The translations under genes were made by a program, and so were the position numbers. Shown here piece after piece: positions 23,864-32,051 of a DNA stretch of 64,000 nucleotides. The stretch's first letter is position 1, and every line of letters starts with the position of its first letter. Source of the DNA: Enhygromyxa salina (GTDB lineage: Bacteria > Myxococcota_A > Polyangia > Nannocystales > Nannocystaceae); contig NZ_PVNK01000015.1 in the NCBI RefSeq assembly GCF_002994615.1, positions 1 to 64,000 of the forward strand, given 5' to 3'. The notes under the pieces are model-generated. The model did no database searches and had not been told where the DNA came from. It saw only the letters and a program-made list of their open reading frames with translations.

Positions 23864-24697
23864 ATGAGCAAGCTCTTCTACGCCGCCCTGGCCTGCGTGC
23901 CCTGCTTGTTGAGCGGGTGCCCGAGCTCCGAGCTCAGGGGCGACACCGACGGCGAGACACTCGGAGACCGCGACGGTAACACCGCGGACGGCGAGGGCGA
24001 GACACTCGGGGGCGGTGACGGAGACAGCGATCCCGACCCGGGCGACGGAGACGGCGACGGCGATCCCAACCCGGGCGAGGGCGAGGGCGACACCGACCCC
24101 GACCCGGGCGAGGGCGAGGGCGACGGTGACACCGACACCGACACCGACACCGACTGCACGGGTCCCAACGGCACCCAGCCCTTGCCGCCGGACTACGTCC
24201 AGCCCGACTCGCCGACCGTCCCGGGCTCGACCTGGGCCTACTTCGAGCTCGAGGACTTCCAGCCCCAAAGCTGCAACTTCGGCGAGACCTACAGCCTCGA
24301 GACCTTCAAGGGCCAGGTCACGCTGCTCACGCTGATGCGGGCCAGCTGCGAGATCTGTCAGGGCACGCTCGAGAAGCTCGAGGAGATGCACACCCAGCTG
24401 AGCCTCGAGGGCTACGAGCTGTGGTTCGTCGCGCTCAACCAAGACGGCTACGCCGACTGGCAGCAAGAATTCATCGACCGCGCGTCCTTTCCGCTCATCC
24501 AGGACACCGCGCAGGCCAACGCGTGGGGGCTGCTCAACGAGGTCGGGCTCGGCACCGACGACATCTACATCTACGACGCGAGCGGCACCCTCCGCAGCTA
24601 CTTCAACTACGCCGACGCCAACCCCAACATCGACCTCAACACCCAAGACGGGTGGGACACGGTCTACAGCGCGCTGATCGCAGCGCTCGAGGGCTGA
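23864..24697 (+). CDS. Thioredoxin-like lipoprotein with acidic repeat linker
   Basis: A 277-residue protein. The signal peptide ends in LLSGC (Cys19). Residues about 25-97 are a Gly/Asp/Glu/Pro/Thr repeat linker typical of large-genome myxobacteria. The C-terminal 170 residues have a thioredoxin/AhpC-TSA-like layout with a CxxC centre, MRASCEICQGTLEKLEEM (Cys162, Cys165). VALNQDGYADWQQEF and FPLIQDT follow in the positions usual for resA/TlpA-type proteins. It probably does thiol redox work at the outer surface of a membrane. Its TGA overlaps the ATG of the haem/rhodanese lipoprotein, so the two form an operon. Confidence 0.8.
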   Translation: MSKLFYAALACVPCLLSGCPSSELRGDTDGETLGDRDGNTADGEGETLGGGDGDSDPDPGDGDGDGDPNPGEGEGDTDPDPGEGEGDGDTDTDTDTDCTGPNGTQPLPPDYVQPDSPTVPGSTWAYFELEDFQPQSCNFGETYSLETFKGQVTLLTLMRASCEICQGTLEKLEEMHTQLSLEGYELWFVALNQDGYADWQQEFIDRASFPLIQDTAQANAWGLLNEVGLGTDDIYIYDASGTLRSYFNYADANPNIDLNTQDGWDTVYSALIAALEG

Positions 24698-25818
24698 TGC
24701 TGATGCTGATGGACGGACGCGTCGCGCTCGCGCTCGCGTGCGGGGTCTGGCTGAGCGCCTGCCCGGCGGCCTCCGAGACCGAGTCCGAGACCGAGTCCGA
24801 GACCGGCGCCGAGGCCGACACCGAGACCGGCGGACAGACCCCCGAGGAGCGCGGCGCCGCGCTCTACTCGAGCTACTGCGGGTTTTGCCACGGCGACGAG
24901 GGCCAGGGTTACGCGGCCGACAACGCCACCGCGCTGAACAACCAGGAGTTCCTCCGCCTCGCCGACGAGGACTTCCTCGCGGCGGCGATTCGCTACGGTC
25001 GCCCGGGCACGACGATGTCCGCGTGGGGCGAGGTCAAGGCCGGGCCGCTGTCCGACGACGACATCGCCGACCTCGTGGCCTTCATCAAGTCGTGGCAGAC
25101 CGTCGAGGACGCGGAGGTCGACGACTACGCGATCGCTCCGGACTCGTCGACGCTGCGCGGCGAGACCTACTACGGCGTGTTCGGCTGCGAGGACTGCCAC
25201 GGCGAGCTCGGCCGCGGGGGCCCCTACGTGACCCTCGAGAACCCCTGGTTTCTGACCCTGGCCAGCGACGGCTACCTGCGCGAGAGCATCGTCAACGGCC
25301 GGCCCGGCACGCCGATGGCCAGCTACGCCGACGGCGGGATGAACGACCTCACGAGCGCGCAGCTCGACGACATCATCATGTTGATCCGCAGCTGGGAGCG
25401 CGAGCCGAACACCGATCCGATCGGCCCCTTCGTGCCCGAGGTGTCCGACGCCGTCCTCAACCCCGACGGGCCCGACCCCGGCTTCGAGCTGATCGACGAC
25501 CGCTTCATCGGCGTCGACGCGGTCAAGGCCGCGCTCGACCAGGGCGCCAAGCTGATCATCCTCGACGCCCGGCCCCACGCCGACTTCCTCGACGGCCACA
25601 TCGAGGGCGCCGTCTCGATCCCCTTTTTCGACCTCGACACGGTCATCGACGAGCTCCCCCAGGACGTCTGGATCGTCAACTACTGCGGCTGCCCCCACGC
25701 GGTCTCGGGCCAGTCCTTCGACGCCCTGCAGGCCGCCGGGTTCGAGACCATCGCGGTCCTCGACGAGGGCTACTACGAGTGGGTCGAGCGCGGCTACCCC
25801 GTCGCCATCGGTGGGTAG
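24697..25818 (+). CDS. Lipoprotein with two c-type haem domains and a rhodanese domain
   Basis: A 373-residue protein. The signal peptide ends in WLSAC (Cys22), followed by a short Glu/Ser/Thr linker. Two cytochrome c domains follow, with haem motifs CGFCH (61-65) and CEDCH (164-168) and likely Met ligands in GRPGTTM and GRPGTPM. A C-terminal rhodanese-like domain (about 255-373) has DARPHADFLDGHIEGAVSIP and the putative active-site loop NYCGCPHA (Cys330). A dihaem plus sulphur-transferase fusion suggests electron transfer coupled to a sulphur or cyanide-related reaction outside the cytoplasm, but this is inference. ATGs at 24697, 24703 and 24709 are all possible; the last gives the neatest signal peptide. 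Confidence 0.85.
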   Translation: MLMLMDGRVALALACGVWLSACPAASETESETESETGAEADTETGGQTPEERGAALYSSYCGFCHGDEGQGYAADNATALNNQEFLRLADEDFLAAAIRYGRPGTTMSAWGEVKAGPLSDDDIADLVAFIKSWQTVEDAEVDDYAIAPDSSTLRGETYYGVFGCEDCHGELGRGGPYVTLENPWFLTLASDGYLRESIVNGRPGTPMASYADGGMNDLTSAQLDDIIMLIRSWEREPNTDPIGPFVPEVSDAVLNPDGPDPGFELIDDRFIGVDAVKAALDQGAKLIILDARPHADFLDGHIEGAVSIPFFDLDTVIDELPQDVWIVNYCGCPHAVSGQSFDALQAAGFETIAVLDEGYYEWVERGYPVAIGG

Positions 25819-25826
25819 GCGGGTTG

Positions 25827-26681
25827 CTAGAAGTCTCGCGCGCAGCGGACCCCGTAGATCCGCAGGTCCGAGTCTGGCGAGGCAAAGTTGCGCTTGCTGA
25901 TCCGCTGGGCCGGGAAGTTGGCCGGGACCGTGAACGCGCTGCCCTTGACGCCGTGCTCGCTGCCGCTGGCGGGCCCCTGGGGGTCCTCGGCGCCCGCGCT
26001 CGCGGCGTAGTAGTCGGCGTCGTAGTAGTCGGACACCCACTCGGACACGTTGCCGGCCATGTCCGCGACCCGAAAGGGTGAGTCGCCCTCGCGCAGGCTG
26101 CCGACCGGCTGGGTCGAGCTGCCGCCGCAGCCCTCGCCGTCGACGACCGCGAGCTCGCAGCTCGGCGGGTCGTCGCCCCAGGGGTAGAGCCGGAGCTCGT
26201 CGCCGCGTGCCGCTCGCTCCCACTCGGCCTCGGTCGGGAGCCGGAGCCCACGCCACGCACAGTAGGCCGCGGCGTTGTCCCAGCTCACACAGTTGATCGG
26301 GTGGTCGTCGCGATCGTTGCGGGTCGCGTTGCAGTCGGGCTCGTCGGGGGTCTCGCCGCAGGCCCCGTCGTCGACGCAGTCCTCGTAGCTCTCGACCGTG
26401 GCCTCGTGGATGTCGATGAAGAAGGGCGAGACGGTCACCCAGCCGCCGGGCTCTTCGTTGCCGTCGCAGTCGCCGTCGTCCGCGAGGCAGCCGCGCCAGA
26501 CCTCGCCGCCCGGGATTTGGCGCGTGCCTGGCGGGATGAACAGCGGCTCGCTGTCCTCGGCGCCGGTCTCGGCCTCGGCCGCGTCGCCGGCCTCGTCTTC
26601 ACCCGGCGTGCACGCCCCACACAGCACGATCGACACGATCGACGAGGTCAGCGGGGCCGAGAGGCGCGCAGGGCAGATCAT
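25827..26681 (-). CDS. Formylglycine-generating-enzyme-like (SUMF1) lipoprotein
   Basis: A 284-residue protein with a signal peptide ending LCGAC (Cys24) and an acidic linker. Its FGE-sulfatase domain runs to the C-terminus: FFIDIHEATVESYEDCV, HPINCVSWDNAAAYCAWRGL, RLPTEAEWERAARG, PWGDD, NVSEWVSDYYDADYY, RISKRNFASPDSDLRIYGVR. True sulphatase-activating enzymes use two Cys near the end; here the C-terminus is GVRCARDF. The catalytic pair is not obvious, so it may instead belong to the large non-catalytic or ligand-binding branch common in myxobacteria. It is convergent with the haem/rhodanese gene (8-base gap). Confidence 0.8.
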   Translation of the reverse strand: MICPARLSAPLTSSIVSIVLCGACTPGEDEAGDAAEAETGAEDSEPLFIPPGTRQIPGGEVWRGCLADDGDCDGNEEPGGWVTVSPFFIDIHEATVESYEDCVDDGACGETPDEPDCNATRNDRDDHPINCVSWDNAAAYCAWRGLRLPTEAEWERAARGDELRLYPWGDDPPSCELAVVDGEGCGGSSTQPVGSLREGDSPFRVADMAGNVSEWVSDYYDADYYAASAGAEDPQGPASGSEHGVKGSAFTVPANFPAQRISKRNFASPDSDLRIYGVRCARDF

Positions 26682-26762
26682 CGAGCAATCGTTCCATCGA
26701 CCGCGTCCGCGGTCAACGGTGATACAGTCCCCAGCGCCCAGCGCTCAGCGCCCAGGAAGCAC

Positions 26763-28904
26763 ATGCGTACACTCTCGCTCGTCCCCGTCCTCGCCTACGC
26801 GCTGGCCACCTCCGCCTGCGCCCACGACCCCGTCGCCGACCCCCAGACGACGACCACCCAATCCGGCGACGCGCCGATGCAAGACGACAACCCCCTCGTC
26901 CACGAGAGCACCCTCCTCTATCACGCGCCCGACTACGACGCGATCGAGCTCGCCCACTTCCGCCCGGCCTTCGAGCGCGGCATGCAAGAGCACGCCGCCG
27001 AGATCGCGGCGATCGCCAGCGCCGAGGCGGCGCCGACCTTCGAGAACACCCTGGTCGCGATGGAGCGCAGCGGTGAGATCTTCCAGCGCACGGCCAGCGT
27101 GTTCTTCAGCCTGACCGGGACCATCTCAAACGACGAGCTCCGCGCGCTCGAGGCCCAGATGGCCCCGCTGCTCTCGGCCCACAGTGACTCGATCACCCTC
27201 AACGCCGAGCTCTTCGCCCGGGTCGAGGCCGTCTACGAGGCCCGCGACGCCCTCGAAGGCGAAGACAAGCGGCTGGCCGAGAAGACCTACGAACGCTTCG
27301 TCCGCGCGGGCGCCAAGCTCGACGAGGACCAAAAAGCTGAGATCCGCGCGATCAACAGCGAGCTCTCGAAGCTGACCACCGACTTCTCCCAGAACCTGCT
27401 CGCCGCGACCACCAACAACGCCGTCGTCGTCGACGACGTGGCCGAGCTCGCCGGGCTGTCCGAGTCGGAGATCAAGGGCCTCGCGGCCGCCGCCAGCGCG
27501 GCCGGGCACGAGGGCAAGTACCTCATCAACCTGCTCAACACCACGCGCCAGCCGATCCTCGCCAGCCTCGACAACCGCGCCCTGCGCCAGCGGGTCTGGG
27601 AGGCTTCTGCGAGTCGCGGGGTCGAGGACAACGGCCCGGTCCTGCGCCGGATCGTCGAGCTGCGCGCCAACAAGGCCGCGCTCCTCGGGCACCCGACCTG
27701 GGCCGCCTACGTGCTCGAAGAGCAGATGGCCAAGACCCCCGACGCGGTCCTGAAGATCCTCGACGATCTGGCCCCGCGCGCGGCGGCCAAGGCCAAGCGC
27801 GAGGCCGAGGCGATCCAAAAGGCGATCAAGAAGAGCGGCGGCAAGTTCGAGCTCCAGCCCTGGGACTGGGCCTACTACGCCGAGAAGGTCCGGGCCGAGA
27901 AATTCGACCTCGACGAGGCCGAGATCCGGGCCTACTTCGAGCTCGACAACGTGCTCCAAAACGGCTTGTTCTTCACGATGGAGCAGCTCTACGGGATCAC
28001 CTTCGAGGAGCGCACGGACCTGCCCGTCTACCACGAGGACGTCCGGACCTTCGAGGTCTTCGAGGCCGACGGGACCAGCCTCGGCCTGTTCTACGCCGAC
28101 TACTTCGCGCGCGAGGGCAAGCGCGGCGGCGCGTGGATGAACGCGATCGTCGGCCAGACCAAGCTGCTCGGGCACAAGCCCGTGATCGTCAACGTGCTCA
28201 ACGTCCCCAAGCCCGCCGAGGGTGAGCCCGCGCTGCTGACCTTCTCCGAGGCGACCACGATGTTCCACGAGATGGGCCACGGGGTCCACGGGCTGTTCTC
28301 CGACGCGAACTACCCGAGCCTGGCCGGGACCGCCGTGCCCCGGGACTACGTCGAGTTTCCCTCGCAGTTCGAGGAGGACTGGCTCATCGATCCGCTCGTG
28401 ATCGCCAACGTCGCCAAGCACTACGAGACCGGCGCGCCGATCCCCGAAGAGCTCCTGACCAAGCTCCTGGCCTCGCGCAAGTTCAACCAGGGCTTCGACA
28501 GCCTCGAGTACCTCGGCTCGGCCCTGCTCGACATGGAGTGGCACCTGATCCCCAAGGGCGCCGCGATCGACGACGTGCAGACCTTCGAGGATCAGGCGCT
28601 GGCCAAGCACGGCGTCAACTACGGCCCGGTCCCGCCGCGCTACAAGTCCCCCTACTTCGCGCATACCTTCGCTGGGGGCTACTCCGCCGGGTACTACGCG
28701 TATCTGTGGACCGAGGTCCTGGCCGCCGACGCGTTCGCGTTCATGGGCGACAACGGCGGGCTCACGCGGGCCAACGGCGACAAATTCCGCGAGCTGATCT
28801 TGTCGAAGGGCAACACGATCGACCCGATGACGCAGTACGTCAGCTACCGCGGCCAGGAGCCGACCGTCGACGCGCTGCTGCAGCGGCGCGGACTCGTCGA
28901 CTGA
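26763..28904 (+). CDS. dcp: M3 family peptidyl-dipeptidase (Dcp-like), lipoprotein
   Basis: A 713-residue zinc peptidase. The active site HEMGHGVHG lies at about 502 (His502, Glu503, His506) with the downstream Glu in DYVEFPSQFEEDW. Other family marks are FENTLVAMERSG, KRGGAWMN and the C-terminal PYFAHTFAGGYSAGYYAYLW. Dcp removes dipeptides from the C-terminus of short peptides. This one carries a lipoprotein signal (YALATSAC, about Cys19), placing it in the envelope, not the cytoplasm. The ATG at 26763 begins the signal peptide. Terminator-like repeats follow directly downstream. Confidence 0.9.
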   Translation: MRTLSLVPVLAYALATSACAHDPVADPQTTTTQSGDAPMQDDNPLVHESTLLYHAPDYDAIELAHFRPAFERGMQEHAAEIAAIASAEAAPTFENTLVAMERSGEIFQRTASVFFSLTGTISNDELRALEAQMAPLLSAHSDSITLNAELFARVEAVYEARDALEGEDKRLAEKTYERFVRAGAKLDEDQKAEIRAINSELSKLTTDFSQNLLAATTNNAVVVDDVAELAGLSESEIKGLAAAASAAGHEGKYLINLLNTTRQPILASLDNRALRQRVWEASASRGVEDNGPVLRRIVELRANKAALLGHPTWAAYVLEEQMAKTPDAVLKILDDLAPRAAAKAKREAEAIQKAIKKSGGKFELQPWDWAYYAEKVRAEKFDLDEAEIRAYFELDNVLQNGLFFTMEQLYGITFEERTDLPVYHEDVRTFEVFEADGTSLGLFYADYFAREGKRGGAWMNAIVGQTKLLGHKPVIVNVLNVPKPAEGEPALLTFSEATTMFHEMGHGVHGLFSDANYPSLAGTAVPRDYVEFPSQFEEDWLIDPLVIANVAKHYETGAPIPEELLTKLLASRKFNQGFDSLEYLGSALLDMEWHLIPKGAAIDDVQTFEDQALAKHGVNYGPVPPRYKSPYFAHTFAGGYSAGYYAYLWTEVLAADAFAFMGDNGGLTRANGDKFRELILSKGNTIDPMTQYVSYRGQEPTVDALLQRRGLVD

Positions 28905-28942
28905 GCGCTCACCGCCCCCCGCGAGCAAGGCGACGCAAAGTC

Positions 28943-29146
28943 GCCAATGCTTGCGGGGGTTTTGAATGAGCCCCCAATGCCTGCAGGGGTTTTGAATGGG
29001 CCCCAATGCCTGCAGGCTTTTCAGTGCCCCCCAAATGCCTGCGGGCTTTTCAGTTCCCCCCCCAATGCCTGCGGGGGATCTAAATGAGCCCCCTATGCCT
29101 GCGGGCTTTTCAGTGACTCCCCAATGCCTGCGGGGGTCAAAAGGAG
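28943..29146 (+). repeat. Array of about seven terminator-like hairpin repeats
   Basis: Seven imperfect units of 26-33 bp share CCCCAATGCCTGCGGGG followed by TTTT-A/C-rich sequence (TTTTGAATG or CTTTTCAGTG). Each unit can pair CCCC with GGGG around TGC/GCA and is followed by a short T run in most units, the form of an intrinsic terminator. It lies immediately after dcp on the plus strand. A separate hairpin, CCCCCTTTTAGGGGG, follows at 29147-29161. Confidence 0.75.
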
Positions 29147-29191
29147 CCCCCTTTTAGGGGGCCACGCAAGCGACCGCGAAGCTCATACCAG

Positions 29192-29488
29192 CCCACCGAG
29201 CGGAGGAGCGAAGCGACGTAGCGACCGGCCGCGCAGCGGCCGTGCGTGGCAAAGTCTCCAAACGCCTGCGGGGGTCTAAAGAAACCCCTGCCCACCGAGC
29301 GAAGGAGCGAAGCGACGTAGCGACCGGCCGCGCAGCGGCCGTGCGTGGCAAAGTCTCCAAACGCCTGCGGGGGTCTAAAGGAACCCCAGCCCACCGAGCG
29401 GAGGAGCGAAGCGACGTAGCGACCGGCCGCGCAGCGGCCGTGCGTGGCAAAGTCTCCAAACGCCTGCGGGGGTCTAAAGGAGGAACCC
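29192..29488. repeat. Three tandem copies of a 99-bp repeat
   Basis: Copies start at 29192, 29291 and 29390, each with CCCACCGAGCGGAGGAGC (or GAAGGAGC), CGGCCGCGCAGCGGCCG, and AAACGCCTGCGGGGGTCTA. The CCTGCGGGGG core is shared with the hairpin array upstream, so the two repeat families are probably related. CGGCCGC-GCA-GCGGCCG is a perfect 7-bp inverted repeat. The unit is a multiple of three and leaves open frames on both strands, but the peptides are simple repeats and unlikely to be proteins. Confidence 0.9.
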
Positions 29489-29501
29489 CTCCCCCCCTCG
29501 C

Positions 29502-29837
29502 CTACGCGGCCAGCTGCAAGCTCGAGGGCGCCATCATCGCGGTCGCCGGGGCGAAGGTCATGCGCTGCCAGGCCACCGACTTGTCGTAGCGGAGGTCGAA
29601 GCCGACACCCATTGCGATGAGCTGCTTGAAGAATTTGAGGACGACGACCATCGTCGACGAGGAGATGTGCTCGAGTTCGCTAAAATCGAAGCGCAGATAG
29701 CGTCCCATCTCGACCAGACCCTCGAAAACGGGGTTCAGAGCAGCCGCCGGCCGACGGTCGTTGGCCCGCCCGCTCAGCTTCACGATCACGGCGCCGGTGA
29801 GGTCAATCTGAACGTCGAGGTCGGCTTGGCTGCTCAT
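29502..29837 (-). CDS. STAS-like small protein
   Basis: A 111-residue protein with a layout like STAS/anti-anti-sigma domains: beta strands VQIDLTGAVIVKLSG and RYLRFDFSELEHISSSTMVV (the latter at the site of the usual phosphorylatable Ser), then the helix VLKFFKQLIAMG. The ELEHISSST stretch supports this reading. The classic DSSG is not exact, so regulatory phosphorylation is uncertain. No anti-sigma kinase or sigma gene is adjacent. The upstream side is unusually AT-rich, suggesting a strong or regulated promoter. The ATG at 29837 is the only good start. Confidence 0.6.
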   Translation of the reverse strand: MSSQADLDVQIDLTGAVIVKLSGRANDRRPAAALNPVFEGLVEMGRYLRFDFSELEHISSSTMVVVLKFFKQLIAMGVGFDLRYDKSVAWQRMTFAPATAMMAPSSLQLAA

Positions 29838-29952
29838 GGCTACACCCTAACTGGAATTTTTACAGAGATCAGCAGCCGTTTTTGTACAAATACTGAATTT
29901 TGGGGAAAAAATCGCAATTTGACTGGAAATCTTGTCCACTGTGACTGGAATT

Positions 29953-29966
29953 GAGCGATATCGCTC
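29953..29966. promoter_or_regulatory. 14-bp perfect palindrome, possible operator
   Basis: GAGCGATATCGCTC reads the same on both strands and lies in the AT-rich spacer about 115 bases upstream of the STAS-like start. A second dyad, TGTTCTTAGGAACA, follows 19 bases later. Size and symmetry fit a repressor operator, but no regulator gene is adjacent. Confidence 0.35.
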
Positions 29967-30162
29967 TAACTTATTGAGATTTTATGTTCTTAGGAACACA
30001 TATTTTTCATTTTCGCTCGGGCAATTTGGAGTGATTTCGAGCCAAGCTGGGGCGAAAACACCCAAGCTGGCAAAATCGCGCATGCATTTGGCCAGACTGG
30101 TCACGCCGTAGACTCGGCCAACACTGCTCCCGCGGCGGCTGTTCGGCGCCGGCGGTCCAAGC

Positions 30163-30309
30163 ATGATCGGGATCGAGGGTGACGACGCCTGCTTCACCCT
30201 CGACATGGAGCGCGTCGAGTTGCGAGTCCGCGCAGACCTGGGCGCGGCGGTCGGCGCGGCGGCGGTCGGCGTGAAGCTCCAGCTCCAGAGCGGCGATGCA
30301 GCGTGGTAG
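30163..30309 (+). CDS. Possible 48-residue ORF
   Basis: From ATG 30163 the frame gives an acidic start (MIGIEGDDACFTLDMERVEL) and an Ala/Gly/Val-rich tail ending GDAAW. Codon use is GC-biased like real genes here. There is no family match I recognise and no clear ribosome-binding site. It may be the surviving end of a lost gene; an in-frame stop lies at 30109. Confidence 0.25.
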   Translation: MIGIEGDDACFTLDMERVELRVRADLGAAVGAAAVGVKLQLQSGDAAW

Positions 30310-30356
30310 CTCGCGGTTGACGCACCTACAGGCGCGTGAGTCAATGCGCTGTCGTC

Positions 30357-32051
30357 ATGGATGCCAAGAAGCTCGCCCTCGACCTGTTGACTCGCTACCG
30401 CTCGGTGGTCCTCGTCGGCGTTGGGCTCCCGGTCGGCCTGGCGTTTGAGGCTGCCTTGCGCGTGCGGACCAAGCTCTACGACCTGCTCGGCGCCGCGCCC
30501 GAGCGCCACGACGAGAAGGTCCGCGACATCCAGGATCAGGTCAGCCGCTGGGCCGCGCAGCCCGAGGCCGAGCGCAAGCCGATGTGCACGGATCGCAAGA
30601 CCTGGATGAACCTCTCGACCCGCTTCGAGCCCAAGCACCGGTGGCACCAGGTCCGCATGGGCAAGCTCCGCGACATCCTCAGCGTCGACCTCGAGGCCCG
30701 GACCGTGCACGTCGAGCCCTTCGTGACCGTCGGGCAGGCGACCAGCTACCTGATCGACAAGGGCTACATGCTCGCGGTCAACCTCGAGATCGCCGAGGCC
30801 ACGCTCGGCGGCCTCGCGATGGCCGTGGGCATGACCACCCACTCGCACAAGGTCGGGCTGCTGTCGGAGACCGTGGTCGCCTACGAGCTCGTGACCGCGC
30901 AAGGTGAGCTCTTGCGCGTGACCGCCGACTCGCACCCCGACCTCTACCGCGCGCTGCCGTGGTCCCACGGGACCCTCGGGCTGCTCGTCGGCCTCGAGCT
31001 GAAGATCATCCCGGTCAAGTCCCACGTCCACCTGCGCTACGAGCCAAGCGCCTCGCAAGCGCAGTACTGCGCGCGGATCAACGAGCTCGCGACGATGGAC
31101 GACGCGCCGGACTTCCTCGAGGCCACGGTCTACTCGCGCGAGCAGGCGGTGATCATCAAGGGCGAGTTCGCCGAGCCGATCACGCCCGAGCAGAAGGCCA
31201 AGATCAACCCGATCGGCCGCTGGTACAAGCCGTGGTTTTACACCCACGTCCGCCAGTACCTCCGCGGCGAGGGCGACGAGTACATCCCCCTGCGCCACTA
31301 CTTGCTCCGCCACAACCGCAGCATCTTCTGGGTCGTCGAGCACATGATCCCGGGCGGCAACCACCCGGTGTTTCGCGCGCTGCTCGGGTGGATGATGCCG
31401 CCCAAGATCGCGTTCTTGAAGTTCTCGACGACCCCGGCCGTGCGCAAGATGACCTTCACCAAGCAGGTGTTTCAGGACATCACGCTGCCGATGAGCGCGA
31501 TGGCCCAGGCGGTCAACCGGTCCGACGAGCTGTTCGACATCTACCCGATCCTGCTCTACCCCTGCCGGATCTACGACCGCGGCCCGGGCTCGGGTCAGCT
31601 GCGCCACCCGGCGCCCGAAGACCGCGTCGAGGGCACGGACCACGCGATGTACTTCGACCTCGGCGTCTACGGCGTGCCCGGGCCGATCCAGCGCGGTGAG
31701 AAGTTCAAGACCGTGCACGCGATGCGCGAGATGGAGGCCTTCACCCAGAGCGTCCGCGGCTTCCCCTTCCTCTACGCCGACACCTTCATGACCCGCGCCG
31801 AGTTCGAGGAGATGTTCGACCTCTCGCTCTACCGCGAGGTCCGGGCCAAGTACGGCGCGCAGGGGGCCTTTCCCGACCTCTACGACAAGATCAAGCCCGA
31901 GCTCGAGGTGCTCGCGGTGCTCGACGAAGAGGACGCCTGGGAGCTCGACGGCGAGCGCGCCGAGCCGAGCGAGCAAGCGGAGCAGGCCGAGGTCATCGAG
32001 GGCCCGTGGAGCCGCCTGGCCAAGCTGCGTCACCAGCACGACGCGGGTTGA
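30357..32051 (+). CDS. Delta-24 sterol reductase-like (DHCR24-like) FAD oxidoreductase
   Basis: A 564-residue protein. A hydrophobic N-terminal segment (VVLVGVGLPVGLAFEAAL) is followed by a PCMH-type FAD domain (about 95-240): VEPFVTVGQATSYLIDKGY, LGGLAMAVGMTTHSHKVGL, DLYRALPWSHGTLGLLVGLE. Later motifs (GNHPVFRALLGWMMPP, DIYPILLYPCRIYDRG, FPFLYADTFMTRAEFEEM) are those of DHCR24, which reduces the C24 double bond of sterol side chains. Nannocystine myxobacteria are known sterol makers, so a sterol role is credible. No cyclase or squalene epoxidase is in the window to confirm it. I prefer ATG 30357 over the GTG at 30336. Confidence 0.82.
   Translation: MDAKKLALDLLTRYRSVVLVGVGLPVGLAFEAALRVRTKLYDLLGAAPERHDEKVRDIQDQVSRWAAQPEAERKPMCTDRKTWMNLSTRFEPKHRWHQVRMGKLRDILSVDLEARTVHVEPFVTVGQATSYLIDKGYMLAVNLEIAEATLGGLAMAVGMTTHSHKVGLLSETVVAYELVTAQGELLRVTADSHPDLYRALPWSHGTLGLLVGLELKIIPVKSHVHLRYEPSASQAQYCARINELATMDDAPDFLEATVYSREQAVIIKGEFAEPITPEQKAKINPIGRWYKPWFYTHVRQYLRGEGDEYIPLRHYLLRHNRSIFWVVEHMIPGGNHPVFRALLGWMMPPKIAFLKFSTTPAVRKMTFTKQVFQDITLPMSAMAQAVNRSDELFDIYPILLYPCRIYDRGPGSGQLRHPAPEDRVEGTDHAMYFDLGVYGVPGPIQRGEKFKTVHAMREMEAFTQSVRGFPFLYADTFMTRAEFEEMFDLSLYREVRAKYGAQGAFPDLYDKIKPELEVLAVLDEEDAWELDGERAEPSEQAEQAEVIEGPWSRLAKLRHQHDAG

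Larger units (their letters stand above)
29838..30356. other. AT-rich spacer with palindromes
   Basis: About 29845-30060 is much poorer in GC than the rest of the window. It contains a perfect 14-bp palindrome GAGCGATATCGCTC (29953-29966) and the dyad TGTTC-N4-GAACA (29985-29998). It lies between the STAS-like gene and the sterol-reductase-like gene, so it probably carries the STAS-like promoter and operator sites. A possible small frame sits at 30163-30309. Confidence 0.5.

Noticed and set aside
27126-29006. Minus-strand frame opposite dcp, and 29982-32039 opposite the sterol-reductase-like gene
   Set aside because: Same shadow character; the plus-strand proteins carry clear active-site motifs.
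28943-29488. CRISPR array
   Set aside because: Units are irregular in length, the hairpin cores adjoin each other without unique spacers of constant size, the second block is a pure 99-bp tandem repeat, and no cas gene is present.
29985-29998. LexA box reading of TGTTC-N4-GAACA
   Set aside because: Known LexA boxes of this size have the half-sites in the opposite order (GAAC-N4-GTTC), and no damage-response gene follows.
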